Assembly (NCBI GenBank): GCA_035541895.1
Contig: DATKMK010000122.1
Location: 62,001 to 126,000, forward strand
Reading direction: 5' to 3'
DNA from: DATKMK01 sp035541895
GTDB taxonomy: Bacteria; Desulfobacterota; Binatia; HRBIN30; JACQVA1
Length of the DNA: 64,000 nt
The first letter of the stretch is position 1, and every line of letters begins with the position of its first letter. Made by a program: the position numbers and the translations under genes. The notes beneath the pieces were generated by a model, which saw nothing but the letters and a program-made list of their open reading frames with translations, did no database searches and was not told the origin of the DNA. Below are positions 21,434-30,834 of the stretch, piece after piece.

Positions 21434-24253
21434 TCAGAGCAATCGCGCCAAATAGAGATCGGTGTTGGCGCGGATCCGCCGGGCTTTGTCGTCGGGATCT
21501 TCGTCGACGATCTTTTCGTCGGGCGTGACCTTGAACAGCGGTTGGCCTTTGCGGACCACCACGCCGCTGTCGGGAATCAGCAGCTCGTCGATGGTGCCGG
21601 CGAACGTCGCGTACACTTTGTTGAACATCTTCATGACTTCGATGATGTAGAGCGCGTCGCCGGGCTTGAAGTGAACGCCTTTGGTGACGAACGAGGGATA
21701 ACCGGGTGCCTCTTGCCCGTAGTAGGTGCCACCCATCGCGGCGACGATTTCGTCTGCCTTGGTCGCCGGCGGCGGCACCAAGATCTTGCGCATGGCTTCC
21801 TGATGCGCGGGGTCGTGCAAGCGCTCGGGAATGGTCACCGTCAAATCGGGATTGAGCGCCAGTTCGAAGAACCCCACTTTGGCCGCGATCAGAGGCAGCA
21901 GGGCGAGGATCTCCACTCCGAGCTGATGACCGGCGTGGGCGGCACGAATCTTGGGCCAGATCCGTGCGTCGATGCCGAACGCGGGCGGCTCGCCGCGCAG
22001 CGTCGCGTCCAGCTCGCTCCACGACATGCCTGAGGGGACACACGTCGCCAAGTGGTCGTAGAACGCGCGCGCATTCTCGAGCAACTGTTGATCGTGATCC
22101 CAGATGCGATGCGCCGCCGGCTCGCCCGGTTGGTCGCCGAGGTGCAGCAGGTGGTAGGTCGAGGCGAGAATGTCGATCGGATTGCGCTGCCACGCGACGC
22201 GACCATTGGTCACTTCGAAGTCGAGCCGGTGCTCGCTGAGCCACGCCGAAAGAAAATGGGGCTCCTCGATCAACATGGTCAGCGGTCGTTCGAGCAGCGT
22301 CTCTTTCAGGTCGATCACCTGACGGGTTGCCGCGACGGCGCGTTCGCCCATGGCGGCCGCGGCGGCGGTCGTGCGCCGCGCGATCTGCTGAAACGCGTGG
22401 TCGAAGTCGATGGCCTGCGCTTCGCGTGCCAGCTCGCCGACGAGCGTGAGGTAGGGCACCACGAACTTGGTGGTCGGCTTGGCCCACGCATCGCGGCTGC
22501 GAAACCAGGTGACGATACCGAAAAGGAATTCGCGATTGGTGGCAAGGTCGATGCCGCGAAGGGTCGTCCGCCGCAGAATCTCGGCGACACGCTCGAAGCT
22601 TTCGTCGCGGTCGGCGCCGGTCGCGAGCAACAGCGCCACGTTCGAGTCGTAGGCGCCGGCGAGACGATAGCGCATGAACAATTGGGTGTCCGGGTTCTTG
22701 ATGGAGATGCCCTGATCGTCGCGGATCTCGCCGTCGATCGGATCGGACCACGACATGATGATGCCGCCGGCGGCGGGGTTGAGGGCGCGGTCGGTAGCGT
22801 TGAGCCGGACTTCGATCGCCGCTTGGTCGCGTTGCACGCGCGTCGGCTTGGGCAAGCGGTGCTTGTGCTTCGCGATCAAGGCCATGCATTCGACCAGCGA
22901 GTGCACGTCGAAGCAGTCGTTGGCGCCCTCGGGGTTGGTGAAACGGAGCGCGTAGCACAACTCGGAGACGCGATGCTCGACTTGAATGCGGGTGTTGACC
23001 TCCATGAAGTAGTGCCGATCGCCTTCGACGATGCATTCGAACGTCGAGGCCGAGTCGAGCCGGACGGCGCTGCCAAAACGCTCGGCTTCGGCTTCCATGC
23101 GTTTCAGCACGGCCAGATCGGTTTCGAGCACCTCGGCCTTGCGCCGGTCGCCCGCCGCGCGGGCCGCGGTGATGGCGGCGGCGAACCCTTCCTGCGTAAT
23201 CGACACCTCGACCAACTTCTGCTCGTGCATCTGCAGCGAACAGTCGCGGCCGCCGAGCGCGATGCACCACTCGCCGTTGCCGAGGATTTGAATCTCGTTA
23301 TGACGCGTCTGCTCAACGTTCAGTTCGATGAGCATGTTCTTGTTGTCGCCGACGCCGGTGGCTTTGACCTCGTTGAGTACCTCGCGCACGAGTCCGGGCA
23401 CCACCGTCGCGTCGGAAAAGATTCTCTGGCCCTTGCCGCCGCCGCCGCCGATCGCTTTCAGCCGGAATCGCCGGCCGGGATGCTCCTTGATGAGCTCCGC
23501 GGCTTCCCGTTGAATCTGGTCGGTCAGCTCTTCGATGGTGAACAGATCGAGGTGCTTAGCATACGCGGCCAGCAGCACGTGGTCGGCAAGGTCTTCGAGA
23601 CCGATCTTCTCGTTGTCGATCTCCGCAACCGTTAAGCCCTTCTCTTTGACAAGCTGTGCGAGCGCCGCGCGACTTGGATACGTGCGAAGCAACGTACGCG
23701 CGGTCGAGTTGTTGATGCCGGGAGTAACCGACACGCGGTTCTCGATGGCGGTGCGCTTCGCCTCGTCCTTGGCCCCGGCAGCCTCTTGCGTGTGCGATCC
23801 CGGTCCGATGAAGGTCAAGCCCGCCTCGTCGATCGCGCGGACGAACGAGGCGTCTTCGGCCATGAAGCCGTAGCCGGCGAAAATGTATTGATAGTTGTGC
23901 TCGCGGCAGATCTCGATCATGCGCGCGATGCGGTGCTCGCGCTCCTCCTTCGAGGTGCCGGTGTAGTCCGGGATCGGATGGACGTGGTTGGGGTCCATGA
24001 TCCGGAGTTCCGGAGACAGTGCGCGCGGAAAAACGATGCTGTCGCGTTCGGAAATCAGGATGCCGACGTTGGTCATTCCCATTTCGCGAAAGACGTCGAT
24101 CGCCTCTTTGCGGATGGGGCCGCGGCAGACGATGAGCACGCCCATGTCGTCGCAAGCGAACGAACGCACCCACTCGGACGGCGACTCGCCGAGCCGACGG
24201 TCGCGGTGAACCAGCGGATTGGCGGTCGTCGGATCGGTCGATCGGTTCGGCAT
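21434..24253 (-). CDS. Biotin-dependent acyl-CoA carboxylase, biotin carboxylase plus biotin carrier subunit
   Basis: This subunit carboxylates its own biotin using ATP and bicarbonate. It is 939 residues long. A biotin carboxylase region begins with an unusual N-terminus (GVLIVCRGPIRKEAIDVFRE instead of the common ANRGEIA form). The ATP-grasp loop GGGGGKGQ and the EVNTRIQVEH motif are present. A C-terminal biotinyl domain carries EVMKM with the likely biotin attachment site at K875. The gene follows the carboxyltransferase directly (TAG then ATG), so the two form an operon. The acyl-CoA substrate (acetyl, propionyl or other) cannot be told from sequence. Confidence 0.88.
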   Translation of the reverse strand: MPNRSTDPTTANPLVHRDRRLGESPSEWVRSFACDDMGVLIVCRGPIRKEAIDVFREMGMTNVGILISERDSIVFPRALSPELRIMDPNHVHPIPDYTGTSKEEREHRIARMIEICREHNYQYIFAGYGFMAEDASFVRAIDEAGLTFIGPGSHTQEAAGAKDEAKRTAIENRVSVTPGINNSTARTLLRTYPSRAALAQLVKEKGLTVAEIDNEKIGLEDLADHVLLAAYAKHLDLFTIEELTDQIQREAAELIKEHPGRRFRLKAIGGGGGKGQRIFSDATVVPGLVREVLNEVKATGVGDNKNMLIELNVEQTRHNEIQILGNGEWCIALGGRDCSLQMHEQKLVEVSITQEGFAAAITAARAAGDRRKAEVLETDLAVLKRMEAEAERFGSAVRLDSASTFECIVEGDRHYFMEVNTRIQVEHRVSELCYALRFTNPEGANDCFDVHSLVECMALIAKHKHRLPKPTRVQRDQAAIEVRLNATDRALNPAAGGIIMSWSDPIDGEIRDDQGISIKNPDTQLFMRYRLAGAYDSNVALLLATGADRDESFERVAEILRRTTLRGIDLATNREFLFGIVTWFRSRDAWAKPTTKFVVPYLTLVGELAREAQAIDFDHAFQQIARRTTAAAAAMGERAVAATRQVIDLKETLLERPLTMLIEEPHFLSAWLSEHRLDFEVTNGRVAWQRNPIDILASTYHLLHLGDQPGEPAAHRIWDHDQQLLENARAFYDHLATCVPSGMSWSELDATLRGEPPAFGIDARIWPKIRAAHAGHQLGVEILALLPLIAAKVGFFELALNPDLTVTIPERLHDPAHQEAMRKILVPPPATKADEIVAAMGGTYYGQEAPGYPSFVTKGVHFKPGDALYIIEVMKMFNKVYATFAGTIDELLIPDSGVVVRKGQPLFKVTPDEKIVDEDPDDKARRIRANTDLYLARLL

Positions 24254-26023
24254 CTAATGAAACTCCCGCTGGATGGACTGCCACGGTCCGGGCTCGTAGT
24301 GACCGAGGAGGAATTCGAGGCTGCGGCTGAGGACGGTCCGCAGATCGCTCGGCATGACGATCTCCGAGATCGAGCCGAGGCTGAGTGCTTCGCGGGGGTT
24401 CATCAGCTCCTTCTCGTACCGTTGATTGAATTCTGCCTCGCGTGCGCGCAGCCAGTCTGCGACCTCCTTTTCCGCTTCCGCCTTCGCGACGTCGGGCGCG
24501 GTGCCGGTGTCGATGCGCGCGGCGGCGAGTTCGCGCACCTTGGCCGCAGCGGCGGCGCGCACTTCCTGCAGTTCCTTTTTGTACGTGTATTCTTTGCCCG
24601 CGGTGCCCATGACGGCCACGCGCGTCGTCGGCAGTGCCAGCACGATGTCGGCGCCGGTGGCGTAGGAGTTGAAAGCCGCATAGGCGCCGCCGAAGGCGTT
24701 ACGGATGATCAGCAGGATGCGCGGGGTGCGCAGGTCGATGATCGCATCGAGCATGGCGCGTCCGGCCTGCACGATCCCGCGGCTCTCTTGATCGCGCCCC
24801 GGCAAAAAGCCGGTGGTGTCTTCGATGAAGATCACCGGGATGTTGTAGATGCTGCAGAAACGCACGAAGCGCGCGATCTTGTAGGCGGCGTCGATGTCGA
24901 TCTGCCCGCTGGCGACGGCGCTGTTGTTCGCGACGAAGCCGACCACGCGCCCGCCGAGCCGGCCGAAAGCGGTGACCGCGTTGCGCGCGCGATCCGGTTG
25001 CAATTCGAAGAAATCGCCGTGATCGCACACCTGCTGAATCATGATCGAAACGTCGATCGGAGTGTTGAAGCCGGTCGGCGAGTTGAACGCCTTGCGCAGC
25101 AACGTGTCGATCTCGGCCGTGCGCCGGTCGATCGGATCGGAGGTGCGCTCGAACGGGGGCGCGACCTTGTTCGAGTCGGGCAGATAGCCGAGCAAGCGCT
25201 GGGCGGTGCGCAGCGCGGCGACTTCGTCGGCGACGGTGAGGTCGGACACCCCGCTGGCGCCGTGCACCTTGGGGCCGCCGAGATCATCAGGGGTCACGTC
25301 TTCTCCGAGCGCGCTCTTGACCACCACCGGGCCGGTGAGCCCGAAGAACGTGTTGGCCGGCTGGATCATGAAGCTGCCCTGGCGCGGCAAATACGAGCCG
25401 CCACCGGCATTGAAGCCGAACATGCACATGATGCTCGGAACGATGCCGCTGATCTTGCGCAAGGCGGTGAAGGCCTCGGCGTAGCCGTCGAGCCCGCCGA
25501 TGCCCGCCGGCACGAAGGCCCCCGCGCTATCGTTCATACCGATCAGCGGGATGCTGCGATTGCCGGCCAGGTAGATCAGGTTCGCCAGTTTGCGCCCGTT
25601 GGTGGCGTCCATCGAGCCGGCGCGGACCGTAAAGTCGTGCCCGTACAGCGCGACATCGCGCCCGCGGATCTTCACGACCGCGGTCACGATCGACGCGCCG
25701 TCGAGATTGCGACCCCAGTTTTGGTACAACACCGTCGGATCGGTCCCGCGATCCTGCAGCACGTCGATGCGTTCCCACACCGTCATCCGGCCCTTGGCGT
25801 GCTGCCGCAGGATCTGCAGTGTGGTCGCCGCTACGTACGGCCGCCTTCGGAGATCTTCGCCCTGCTGCACGGCTTGTTCGTAGGCACCCAGGGCAGGCGG
25901 CTCGGCGCGTCCGGAAGTCGCCTCAGCACCATCGGCGAACGGATTGTCCAACGTCGGCACCACCGGGGTGGTCACCGCAACGGGCTCGTGCGCCTTGGTC
26001 TTCAGCTTGGTTTGAGTCGCCAT
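24254..26023 (-). CDS. Acyl-CoA carboxylase carboxyltransferase subunit
   Basis: This subunit transfers CO2 from carboxybiotin to an acyl-CoA. The ATG at 26023 gives 589 residues; an upstream in-frame ATG at 26089 is less likely. Two crotonase-like halves are visible: the first with GHDFTVRAGSMDATNGRKL and NDSAGAFVPAGIGGLDGY, the second with PVIFIEDTTGFLPG and IIRNAFGGAYAAFNS. A helical, Ala/Glu-rich insertion lies near residues 490-545, making the protein longer than usual (about 510-530). It is the promoter-proximal gene of the operon with the biotin subunit and is divergent from the nuo operon. Confidence 0.9.
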   Translation of the reverse strand: MATQTKLKTKAHEPVAVTTPVVPTLDNPFADGAEATSGRAEPPALGAYEQAVQQGEDLRRRPYVAATTLQILRQHAKGRMTVWERIDVLQDRGTDPTVLYQNWGRNLDGASIVTAVVKIRGRDVALYGHDFTVRAGSMDATNGRKLANLIYLAGNRSIPLIGMNDSAGAFVPAGIGGLDGYAEAFTALRKISGIVPSIMCMFGFNAGGGSYLPRQGSFMIQPANTFFGLTGPVVVKSALGEDVTPDDLGGPKVHGASGVSDLTVADEVAALRTAQRLLGYLPDSNKVAPPFERTSDPIDRRTAEIDTLLRKAFNSPTGFNTPIDVSIMIQQVCDHGDFFELQPDRARNAVTAFGRLGGRVVGFVANNSAVASGQIDIDAAYKIARFVRFCSIYNIPVIFIEDTTGFLPGRDQESRGIVQAGRAMLDAIIDLRTPRILLIIRNAFGGAYAAFNSYATGADIVLALPTTRVAVMGTAGKEYTYKKELQEVRAAAAAKVRELAAARIDTGTAPDVAKAEAEKEVADWLRAREAEFNQRYEKELMNPREALSLGSISEIVMPSDLRTVLSRSLEFLLGHYEPGPWQSIQREFH

Positions 26024-26281
26024 CGCTCCAATCCTGCTCGCGTCGTCGTGAACGGGGCGTAGACAAACCGTAAACGCGTGCGGAGTCAAGGGAGGTGGTG
26101 GCGTGGTGAGTGGTGGTGGCGACTGGCGTTGGTCGGAGGCGACGTACGGCTGTGAGTCGTGTTCTCCCGCGAGTCACCGACACCTGCACCAGTCACCACC
26201 TCACCTTGACTTCCGGGCGACCTTTGATAGTCGTGCGAAGCAACGCGGAGCCGGAAGCGCACGCTTCACAACTACCTGCTC

Positions 26282-26638
26282 ATGACTGCGACGTATCTCC
26301 CGGTGCTGGTGACGTTTGCCTTGGCGGCGATCGTTGTCGTGGTGATGTTGGCGTTGGGCAAGCTGCTGGGCCCGAAGAGCCACAACCCGATCAAGCAAGA
26401 GAATTTCGAGTGCGGCAACCCGCCGAGCGGCACGGCGTGGGGTCGGTTTTCGGTGAAGTTCTACATGACCGCAATCCTGTTCATCGTGTTCGATATCGAA
26501 GTCGTGTTCATGTATCCGTGGGCGGTGTTGTTCCGCCGGCTCGGCTGGTTCGGCTTCGCGGAAATGGCGGTGTTCATCGGCGTCTTGGGTTTGGGGTTGC
26601 TGTACGTGTGGCGGAAAGGGGCGCTCGAATGGGATTGA
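26282..26638 (+). CDS. nuoA: NADH-quinone oxidoreductase subunit A
   Basis: NuoA is a small membrane subunit of complex I at the junction with the peripheral arm. The protein has 118 residues with three transmembrane helices, the loop motif NPIKQENFECGNPP with its conserved Cys, and FDIEVVFMYPW. It is the first gene of the nuo operon. The stop overlaps the nuoC start by 10 nt, so the position where nuoB normally sits is closed. Confidence 0.96.
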   Translation: MTATYLPVLVTFALAAIVVVVMLALGKLLGPKSHNPIKQENFECGNPPSGTAWGRFSVKFYMTAILFIVFDIEVVFMYPWAVLFRRLGWFGFAEMAVFIGVLGLGLLYVWRKGALEWD

Positions 26639-27141
26639 TCGCGCCGCTGGTGCCGCGATTGCAGGAGATCTTCGCCGAGCGCATCGTCGCCAGTCACAGC
26701 GACTGCGGTGATGAGACCATCGTCATTCGTCGCGACGACGCCCTCGATACCTTCCGGGCGCTGCGCGATCGGCCCGAGTTCGCCTTCGAGTTTCTGATGG
26801 ATGAAACTTGCGTCGACCGCTTGGGAGAGACGCCGCGGTTCGAGGTCGTGTGCCACCTCGCGTCGCTCACCCACGGGCATCGCTTGCGGGTGAAGGTCGG
26901 CATTCCCGAGGAAGACCCGGTCATGCCCTCGCTCGTGCCGGTGTGGAAATCCGCCAACTGGCTCGAACGTGAGGCGTGGGACATGTTCGGCATCCGTTTC
27001 GACGGTCACCCGGACCTTCGCCGCATTCTGCTCTACGACAGCTTCGTCGGGCATCCGCTGCGGAAGGACTACCCAGTGAACAAGCGGCAGCCGATCGTTT
27101 CGGAGCGCGACCCGATCGCCACCGACTGGAAGTTCTCATGA
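26629..27141 (+). CDS. nuoC: NADH-quinone oxidoreductase subunit C
   Basis: NuoC is a peripheral-arm subunit (30-kDa type). The ATG at 26629 gives 170 residues with the family signature EREAWDMFGIRFDGHPDLRR and the C-terminal HPLRKDYP. It is separate from nuoD, unlike the fused NuoCD of enterobacteria. It starts inside the nuoA end and its stop overlaps nuoD by ATGA. Confidence 0.95.
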   Translation: MGLIAPLVPRLQEIFAERIVASHSDCGDETIVIRRDDALDTFRALRDRPEFAFEFLMDETCVDRLGETPRFEVVCHLASLTHGHRLRVKVGIPEEDPVMPSLVPVWKSANWLEREAWDMFGIRFDGHPDLRRILLYDSFVGHPLRKDYPVNKRQPIVSERDPIATDWKFS

Positions 27142-28349
27142 CCACCGCCAGACGTGCGCCGCTGCCGGCCGAGATCGATCCGACCGAGGAGATCATGGAG
27201 ATCCAGATGGGTCCGTCCCATCCGGCGTCTCACGGCACGATCAAGTTCAATCTCAAGCTCGACGGAGAAGTGGTCGTCGATTGCGACGTCGAGGTCGGCT
27301 ATCTCCACCGCGCGTTCGAGAAGATGGCCGAGCAGGGCACGTGGACGCAGGTGATTCCGTACACCGATCGACTGAACTATGCGTCGCCGCTGATCAACAA
27401 CGTTGCGTACGCCTTGGCAGTCGAGAAGCTGCTGGGCATCGAGGTGCCGCCGCGCTGTCAGTACATTCGCGTGATCATGAGCGAGATCTCGCGCCTCACC
27501 GACCACGAAACGTGTCTCGGAATGGCGGCGACCGAGTTGGGGGCGATGACCGTCGGCTTCTTGCTCAATGAAGCGCGCGAGCTGATGTACGACATCGTCG
27601 AGGCGGTGACCGGGGCGCGTCTGACCGTTACCTACACGCGCATCGGCGGTGTTACCAACGACTTCCCACCGGACGTTGCCGACCGCATCGCGGCGGCGCT
27701 GACGCACACGCGCGCGTTGATCGCCGACTGCGACAAGCTGTTGACCCGCAACCGCATCTTCTTCGATCGCATGCGCGCGGTCGGAGTGCTGTCGCAGGCC
27801 GACGCGATCTCCTACGGCGTCACCGGACCGATGTTGCGCTCGACCGGCGTGAACTACGACGTGCGCAAGGCGTATCCGTATTCGAGCTACGATCACTTCG
27901 AGTTCGACGTGCCGCTCGGCAGTACCGGCGACAACTACGATCGCTTCATGGTGCGCATGGCCGAGATGGAGCAGAGCATGCGCATCATCGAGCAAGCGCT
28001 GCGCAATCTGCCCGACGGTCCGGTGCGCATCAGCGATCCTCGCATCACCTTGCCGGACAAGCGTCAGGTGTACGGCAACATCGAGGGCCTGATGAATCAC
28101 TTCAAACTGATCATGGAAGGGATCAAGGTGCCGCGCGGCGAAGTCTATCACGCGGTCGAAGGCGCCAACGGCGAGCTGGGATTCTTCATCGTCAGCGACG
28201 GCAGCGGCCGGCCGTATCGGGTGCGCGTCCGACCGCCGTGTTTCGTGGCGATGGGTGCGCTCGGTCAGATGTTGAAGGGCGGAATGATCGCCGACATCGT
28301 GCCGACGTTCGGCATGCTCAACATGATCGGCGGCGAGTGCGACCGGTAA
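27138..28349 (+). CDS. nuoD: NADH-quinone oxidoreductase subunit D
   Basis: NuoD is the 49-kDa subunit that forms the quinone site with NuoB. It has 403 residues with GPSHPASHGTIKF near the N-terminus, GYLHRAFEKMAE, and a C-terminal PTFGMLNMIGGECDR. The start ATG overlaps the nuoC stop. Since NuoD requires NuoB for quinone reduction, the absence of nuoB here implies that a partner is encoded elsewhere. Confidence 0.97.
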   Translation: MTTARRAPLPAEIDPTEEIMEIQMGPSHPASHGTIKFNLKLDGEVVVDCDVEVGYLHRAFEKMAEQGTWTQVIPYTDRLNYASPLINNVAYALAVEKLLGIEVPPRCQYIRVIMSEISRLTDHETCLGMAATELGAMTVGFLLNEARELMYDIVEAVTGARLTVTYTRIGGVTNDFPPDVADRIAAALTHTRALIADCDKLLTRNRIFFDRMRAVGVLSQADAISYGVTGPMLRSTGVNYDVRKAYPYSSYDHFEFDVPLGSTGDNYDRFMVRMAEMEQSMRIIEQALRNLPDGPVRISDPRITLPDKRQVYGNIEGLMNHFKLIMEGIKVPRGEVYHAVEGANGELGFFIVSDGSGRPYRVRVRPPCFVAMGALGQMLKGGMIADIVPTFGMLNMIGGECDR

Positions 28350-28382
28350 CCGTCAGCCAGAACCGTTCACGATCCAACCGTC

Positions 28383-28862
28383 ATGCCTGTTGAATTCTCT
28401 CCCGTCGCGCAGCAGCAGTTTGCGGAGTATCTCCGGCGCTATCCGACCAAGCGCGCGGCGATCATGCCGACGCTGTGGTTGGCGCAGCGCGAGTTCGGTT
28501 ACCTCAGTCGTGAGGTGCTCGAGTATGTCGCCGGACTCATCAACGAGTCGCCCGCGTTCGTCGGTTCGGTCGCGTCATTCTACACCATGTACTACAAGCA
28601 GCCGATGGGGAAGCATCATCTGCAGGTGTGCACCAACCTTTCGTGCGCGTTGGTGGGGGCCGATCGGATCGTCGAGGTGTGCACGCGCCGGCTCGGCATC
28701 AAATTGGGAGAGACGACCGCCGACGGCAAGTTCTCGCTCGACGAAGTCGAGTGTCTGGCGTCGTGCGGCACGGCGCCGATGATGCAAATCAACGACGACT
28801 ATTGGGAGAACCTCACTCCCGACGGAACCCTCGAGCTGATCGAGCGGCTCGCCCGCGACTAG
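28383..28862 (+). CDS. nuoE: NADH-quinone oxidoreductase subunit E
   Basis: NuoE is the 24-kDa thioredoxin-fold subunit of the NADH-oxidising module. The 159 residues contain the four ligands of a [2Fe-2S] cluster: C83, C88, C124 and C128. The helical N-terminus (YPTKRAAIMPTLWLAQREFG) is typical. nuoF and nuoG normally follow, but here nuoH begins 29 nt after the stop. Confidence 0.95.
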   Translation: MPVEFSPVAQQQFAEYLRRYPTKRAAIMPTLWLAQREFGYLSREVLEYVAGLINESPAFVGSVASFYTMYYKQPMGKHHLQVCTNLSCALVGADRIVEVCTRRLGIKLGETTADGKFSLDEVECLASCGTAPMMQINDDYWENLTPDGTLELIERLARD

Positions 28863-28891
28863 CCGGGTCCGCACAGGAACGCGCGCGCACT

Positions 28892-29986
28892 ATGGCCCTC
28901 GACATCGGGATCGCCGCAATCAAGGCGCTGGTCGTGCTCCTGATGGTGCTGCAACTCGCCGGCGTGCTGGGCTGGATCGAGCGCAAGGGCAGCGCGCTGA
29001 TCCAAGACCGCATCGGCGCCAATCGCGCCAACGTGTTCGGCTTTGCCGGCGCGGGCTTGGTCAACACCCTGATGGCCGACCCGCTCAAATTCATCACCAA
29101 GGAGGACGTTGTTCCCGCCGGCGCCGATCACCTGCTGCATCTGCTCGCGCCGTGCGTGAACCTGTTTCCTGCGCTCGTTGCCTTCGCCGTGATTCCCTTC
29201 GGCGATGTGCTCAAGATCGGCGATCTCGAGATCAACCTGCAGGTCGCCCGGCTCGACGTCGGCGTCCTCTATGTGCTGGCTGCAGCGTCGCTCGGCGTCT
29301 ACGGCGTCGTGCTCGGCGGCTGGGCCTCGAATGATCGCTGGTCGCTGCTCGGCGGCATTCGCGGCTCGGCGCAGATGATTTCGTACGAGTTGGCGATGGG
29401 CTTGGCGATCGTGTCGATGGTGATGACCTATGGCACCCTCGATCTACAGACGATGGCGCGCGCTCAAGGCGGGACGCTCGCGAGCTGGTTGCCGCTGCCG
29501 GCGTGGGGCATCTTCTATCAGCCGGTCGCGTTCCTGATCTTTCTCTGCGCCGGGATCGCCGAGAGCAAGCGGGTGCCCTTCGATCTGCCGGAAGCCGAGT
29601 CGGAGCTGGTCAGCGGATACTTCACCGAATACTCCGGCGTGAAGCACTTGATGTTCTTCATGACCGATTTCGTCGAAGTCATCATCGTGAGCGGCTTGGT
29701 GACGACCTTGTTCTTCGGCGGCTGGCAGGTTCCGGGCCTGGCGCGCGACGGGTTCCACCTCGGCGCGGCGACGATCCCACTTCCGCATCTGGTGGTGGTG
29801 CTCCTGCAGCTCATCGCTTTCACCGTCAAGGTCGTGGTCTTCTGTTGGTTGCAGATCATGATCCGCTGGACGGTGCCGCGCTTTCGCTACGATCAGTTGA
29901 TGCGACTGGGCTGGAAGGGATTACTGCCGCTCGCACTCGCCAACGTCGTGGCGACGGCGGCGGTGTTGCTGGCGGTGCAGGGGTGA
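28892..29986 (+). CDS. nuoH: NADH-quinone oxidoreductase subunit H
   Basis: NuoH is the membrane subunit lining the quinone chamber. The ATG at 28892 gives 364 residues with about eight transmembrane helices. It has the signatures GWIERKGSALIQDRIGANRA and AESKRVPFDLPEAESELVSGY. In most operons nuoI follows; here nuoJ begins 16 nt after the stop. Confidence 0.97.
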   Translation: MALDIGIAAIKALVVLLMVLQLAGVLGWIERKGSALIQDRIGANRANVFGFAGAGLVNTLMADPLKFITKEDVVPAGADHLLHLLAPCVNLFPALVAFAVIPFGDVLKIGDLEINLQVARLDVGVLYVLAAASLGVYGVVLGGWASNDRWSLLGGIRGSAQMISYELAMGLAIVSMVMTYGTLDLQTMARAQGGTLASWLPLPAWGIFYQPVAFLIFLCAGIAESKRVPFDLPEAESELVSGYFTEYSGVKHLMFFMTDFVEVIIVSGLVTTLFFGGWQVPGLARDGFHLGAATIPLPHLVVVLLQLIAFTVKVVVFCWLQIMIRWTVPRFRYDQLMRLGWKGLLPLALANVVATAAVLLAVQG

Positions 29987-30002
29987 GCGCGACGGTGGTG
30001 CG

Positions 30003-30506
30003 ATGAGTCTGCCGCTGTTCGTCATCTTCGCCGCGTTGCTGATTGTCTCGGCACTCGGGGTGATCCTGCAACGCAATCCGGTGCGGAGTGCGCTGTCGCT
30101 GGTCGTCACGCTCTTTCTGTTGGCGGTGGTGTTCATCTTTCTGGAAGCGCACCTGGTCGCGCTGCTGCAGATCGTCGTCTACGCCGGCGCGATCATGGTG
30201 TTGTTCCTATTCGTGATCATGCTGCTGAACCTGCAGAGCGAGCCGGTCGAGGTCGGTCGGGTCGGGCTGCGATTCGCCGCGGCGGCGGCCGGCTCGCTGT
30301 TCGCCCTGCAGCTCATCTGGGTGGCGCGCGCGAAGGGCTTCCTCGCCGGCGGCATGAACGACGGCTTGCCGGCGGACTTCGGCAGCACGACTGTGCTGGG
30401 CGAGAAATTGTTCACGCAGTACTTGCTGCCGTTCGAGATCACCTCGGTGCTGTTGCTGGTGGCCATCATCGGCGCCGTCGTGTTGGCCAAGCGGCAGGTG
30501 AACTGA
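30003..30506 (+). CDS. nuoJ: NADH-quinone oxidoreductase subunit J
   Basis: NuoJ is a five-helix membrane subunit of complex I. It has 167 residues, with NPVRSALSLVVTLFLLAVVF and YAGAIMVLFLFVIMLLNL as the family core. It lies between nuoH and nuoK in the canonical order, 23 nt before nuoK. Confidence 0.95.
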   Translation: MSLPLFVIFAALLIVSALGVILQRNPVRSALSLVVTLFLLAVVFIFLEAHLVALLQIVVYAGAIMVLFLFVIMLLNLQSEPVEVGRVGLRFAAAAAGSLFALQLIWVARAKGFLAGGMNDGLPADFGSTTVLGEKLFTQYLLPFEITSVLLLVAIIGAVVLAKRQVN

Positions 30507-30529
30507 GAATCGCACGAGAGACGACGCGC

Positions 30530-30832
30530 ATGGTTCCCGTCACCTACTATCTGGTGCTCAGCGCGATTCTCTTCGCCATCGGCGCAGTCGGCGTGCTGAT
30601 TCGGCGCAATGTGATCGTGATCTTCATGTCGATCGAATTGATGCTCAACGCGGTGAATCTGCTGTTCGTCGCTTTCGCGCGACAATGGCACGCGATGGAC
30701 GGACAGGTGATCGTGTTCTTCGTGATGACGGTGGCCGCCGCCGAAGCGGCCGTCGGGTTGGCGATCATCATTTCGATGTTCCGCGGGCGGGAAACCACCA
30801 ACGTCGATGAGCTGAATCTGCTGCGCTGGTAG
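30530..30832 (+). CDS. nuoK: NADH-quinone oxidoreductase subunit K
   Basis: NuoK is a small three-helix membrane subunit related to MrpC. It has 100 residues and keeps both conserved membrane glutamates, in SIELMLNAVNLLF and in the VAAAEAAVGLAI helix. The stop is 2 nt from nuoL. Confidence 0.96.
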   Translation: MVPVTYYLVLSAILFAIGAVGVLIRRNVIVIFMSIELMLNAVNLLFVAFARQWHAMDGQVIVFFVMTVAAAEAAVGLAIIISMFRGRETTNVDELNLLRW

Positions 30833-30834
30833 CC

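Noticed and set aside
22052..26062. Long plus-strand open frames opposite the carboxylase operon
   Set aside because: Both carboxylase subunits are full length with active-site motifs on the minus strand; these frames are shadows.
26206..26231. TTGACT with a GATAGT stretch upstream of nuoA considered as a promoter
   Set aside because: The spacing between the two hexamers is only 14 nt and the second match is poor.
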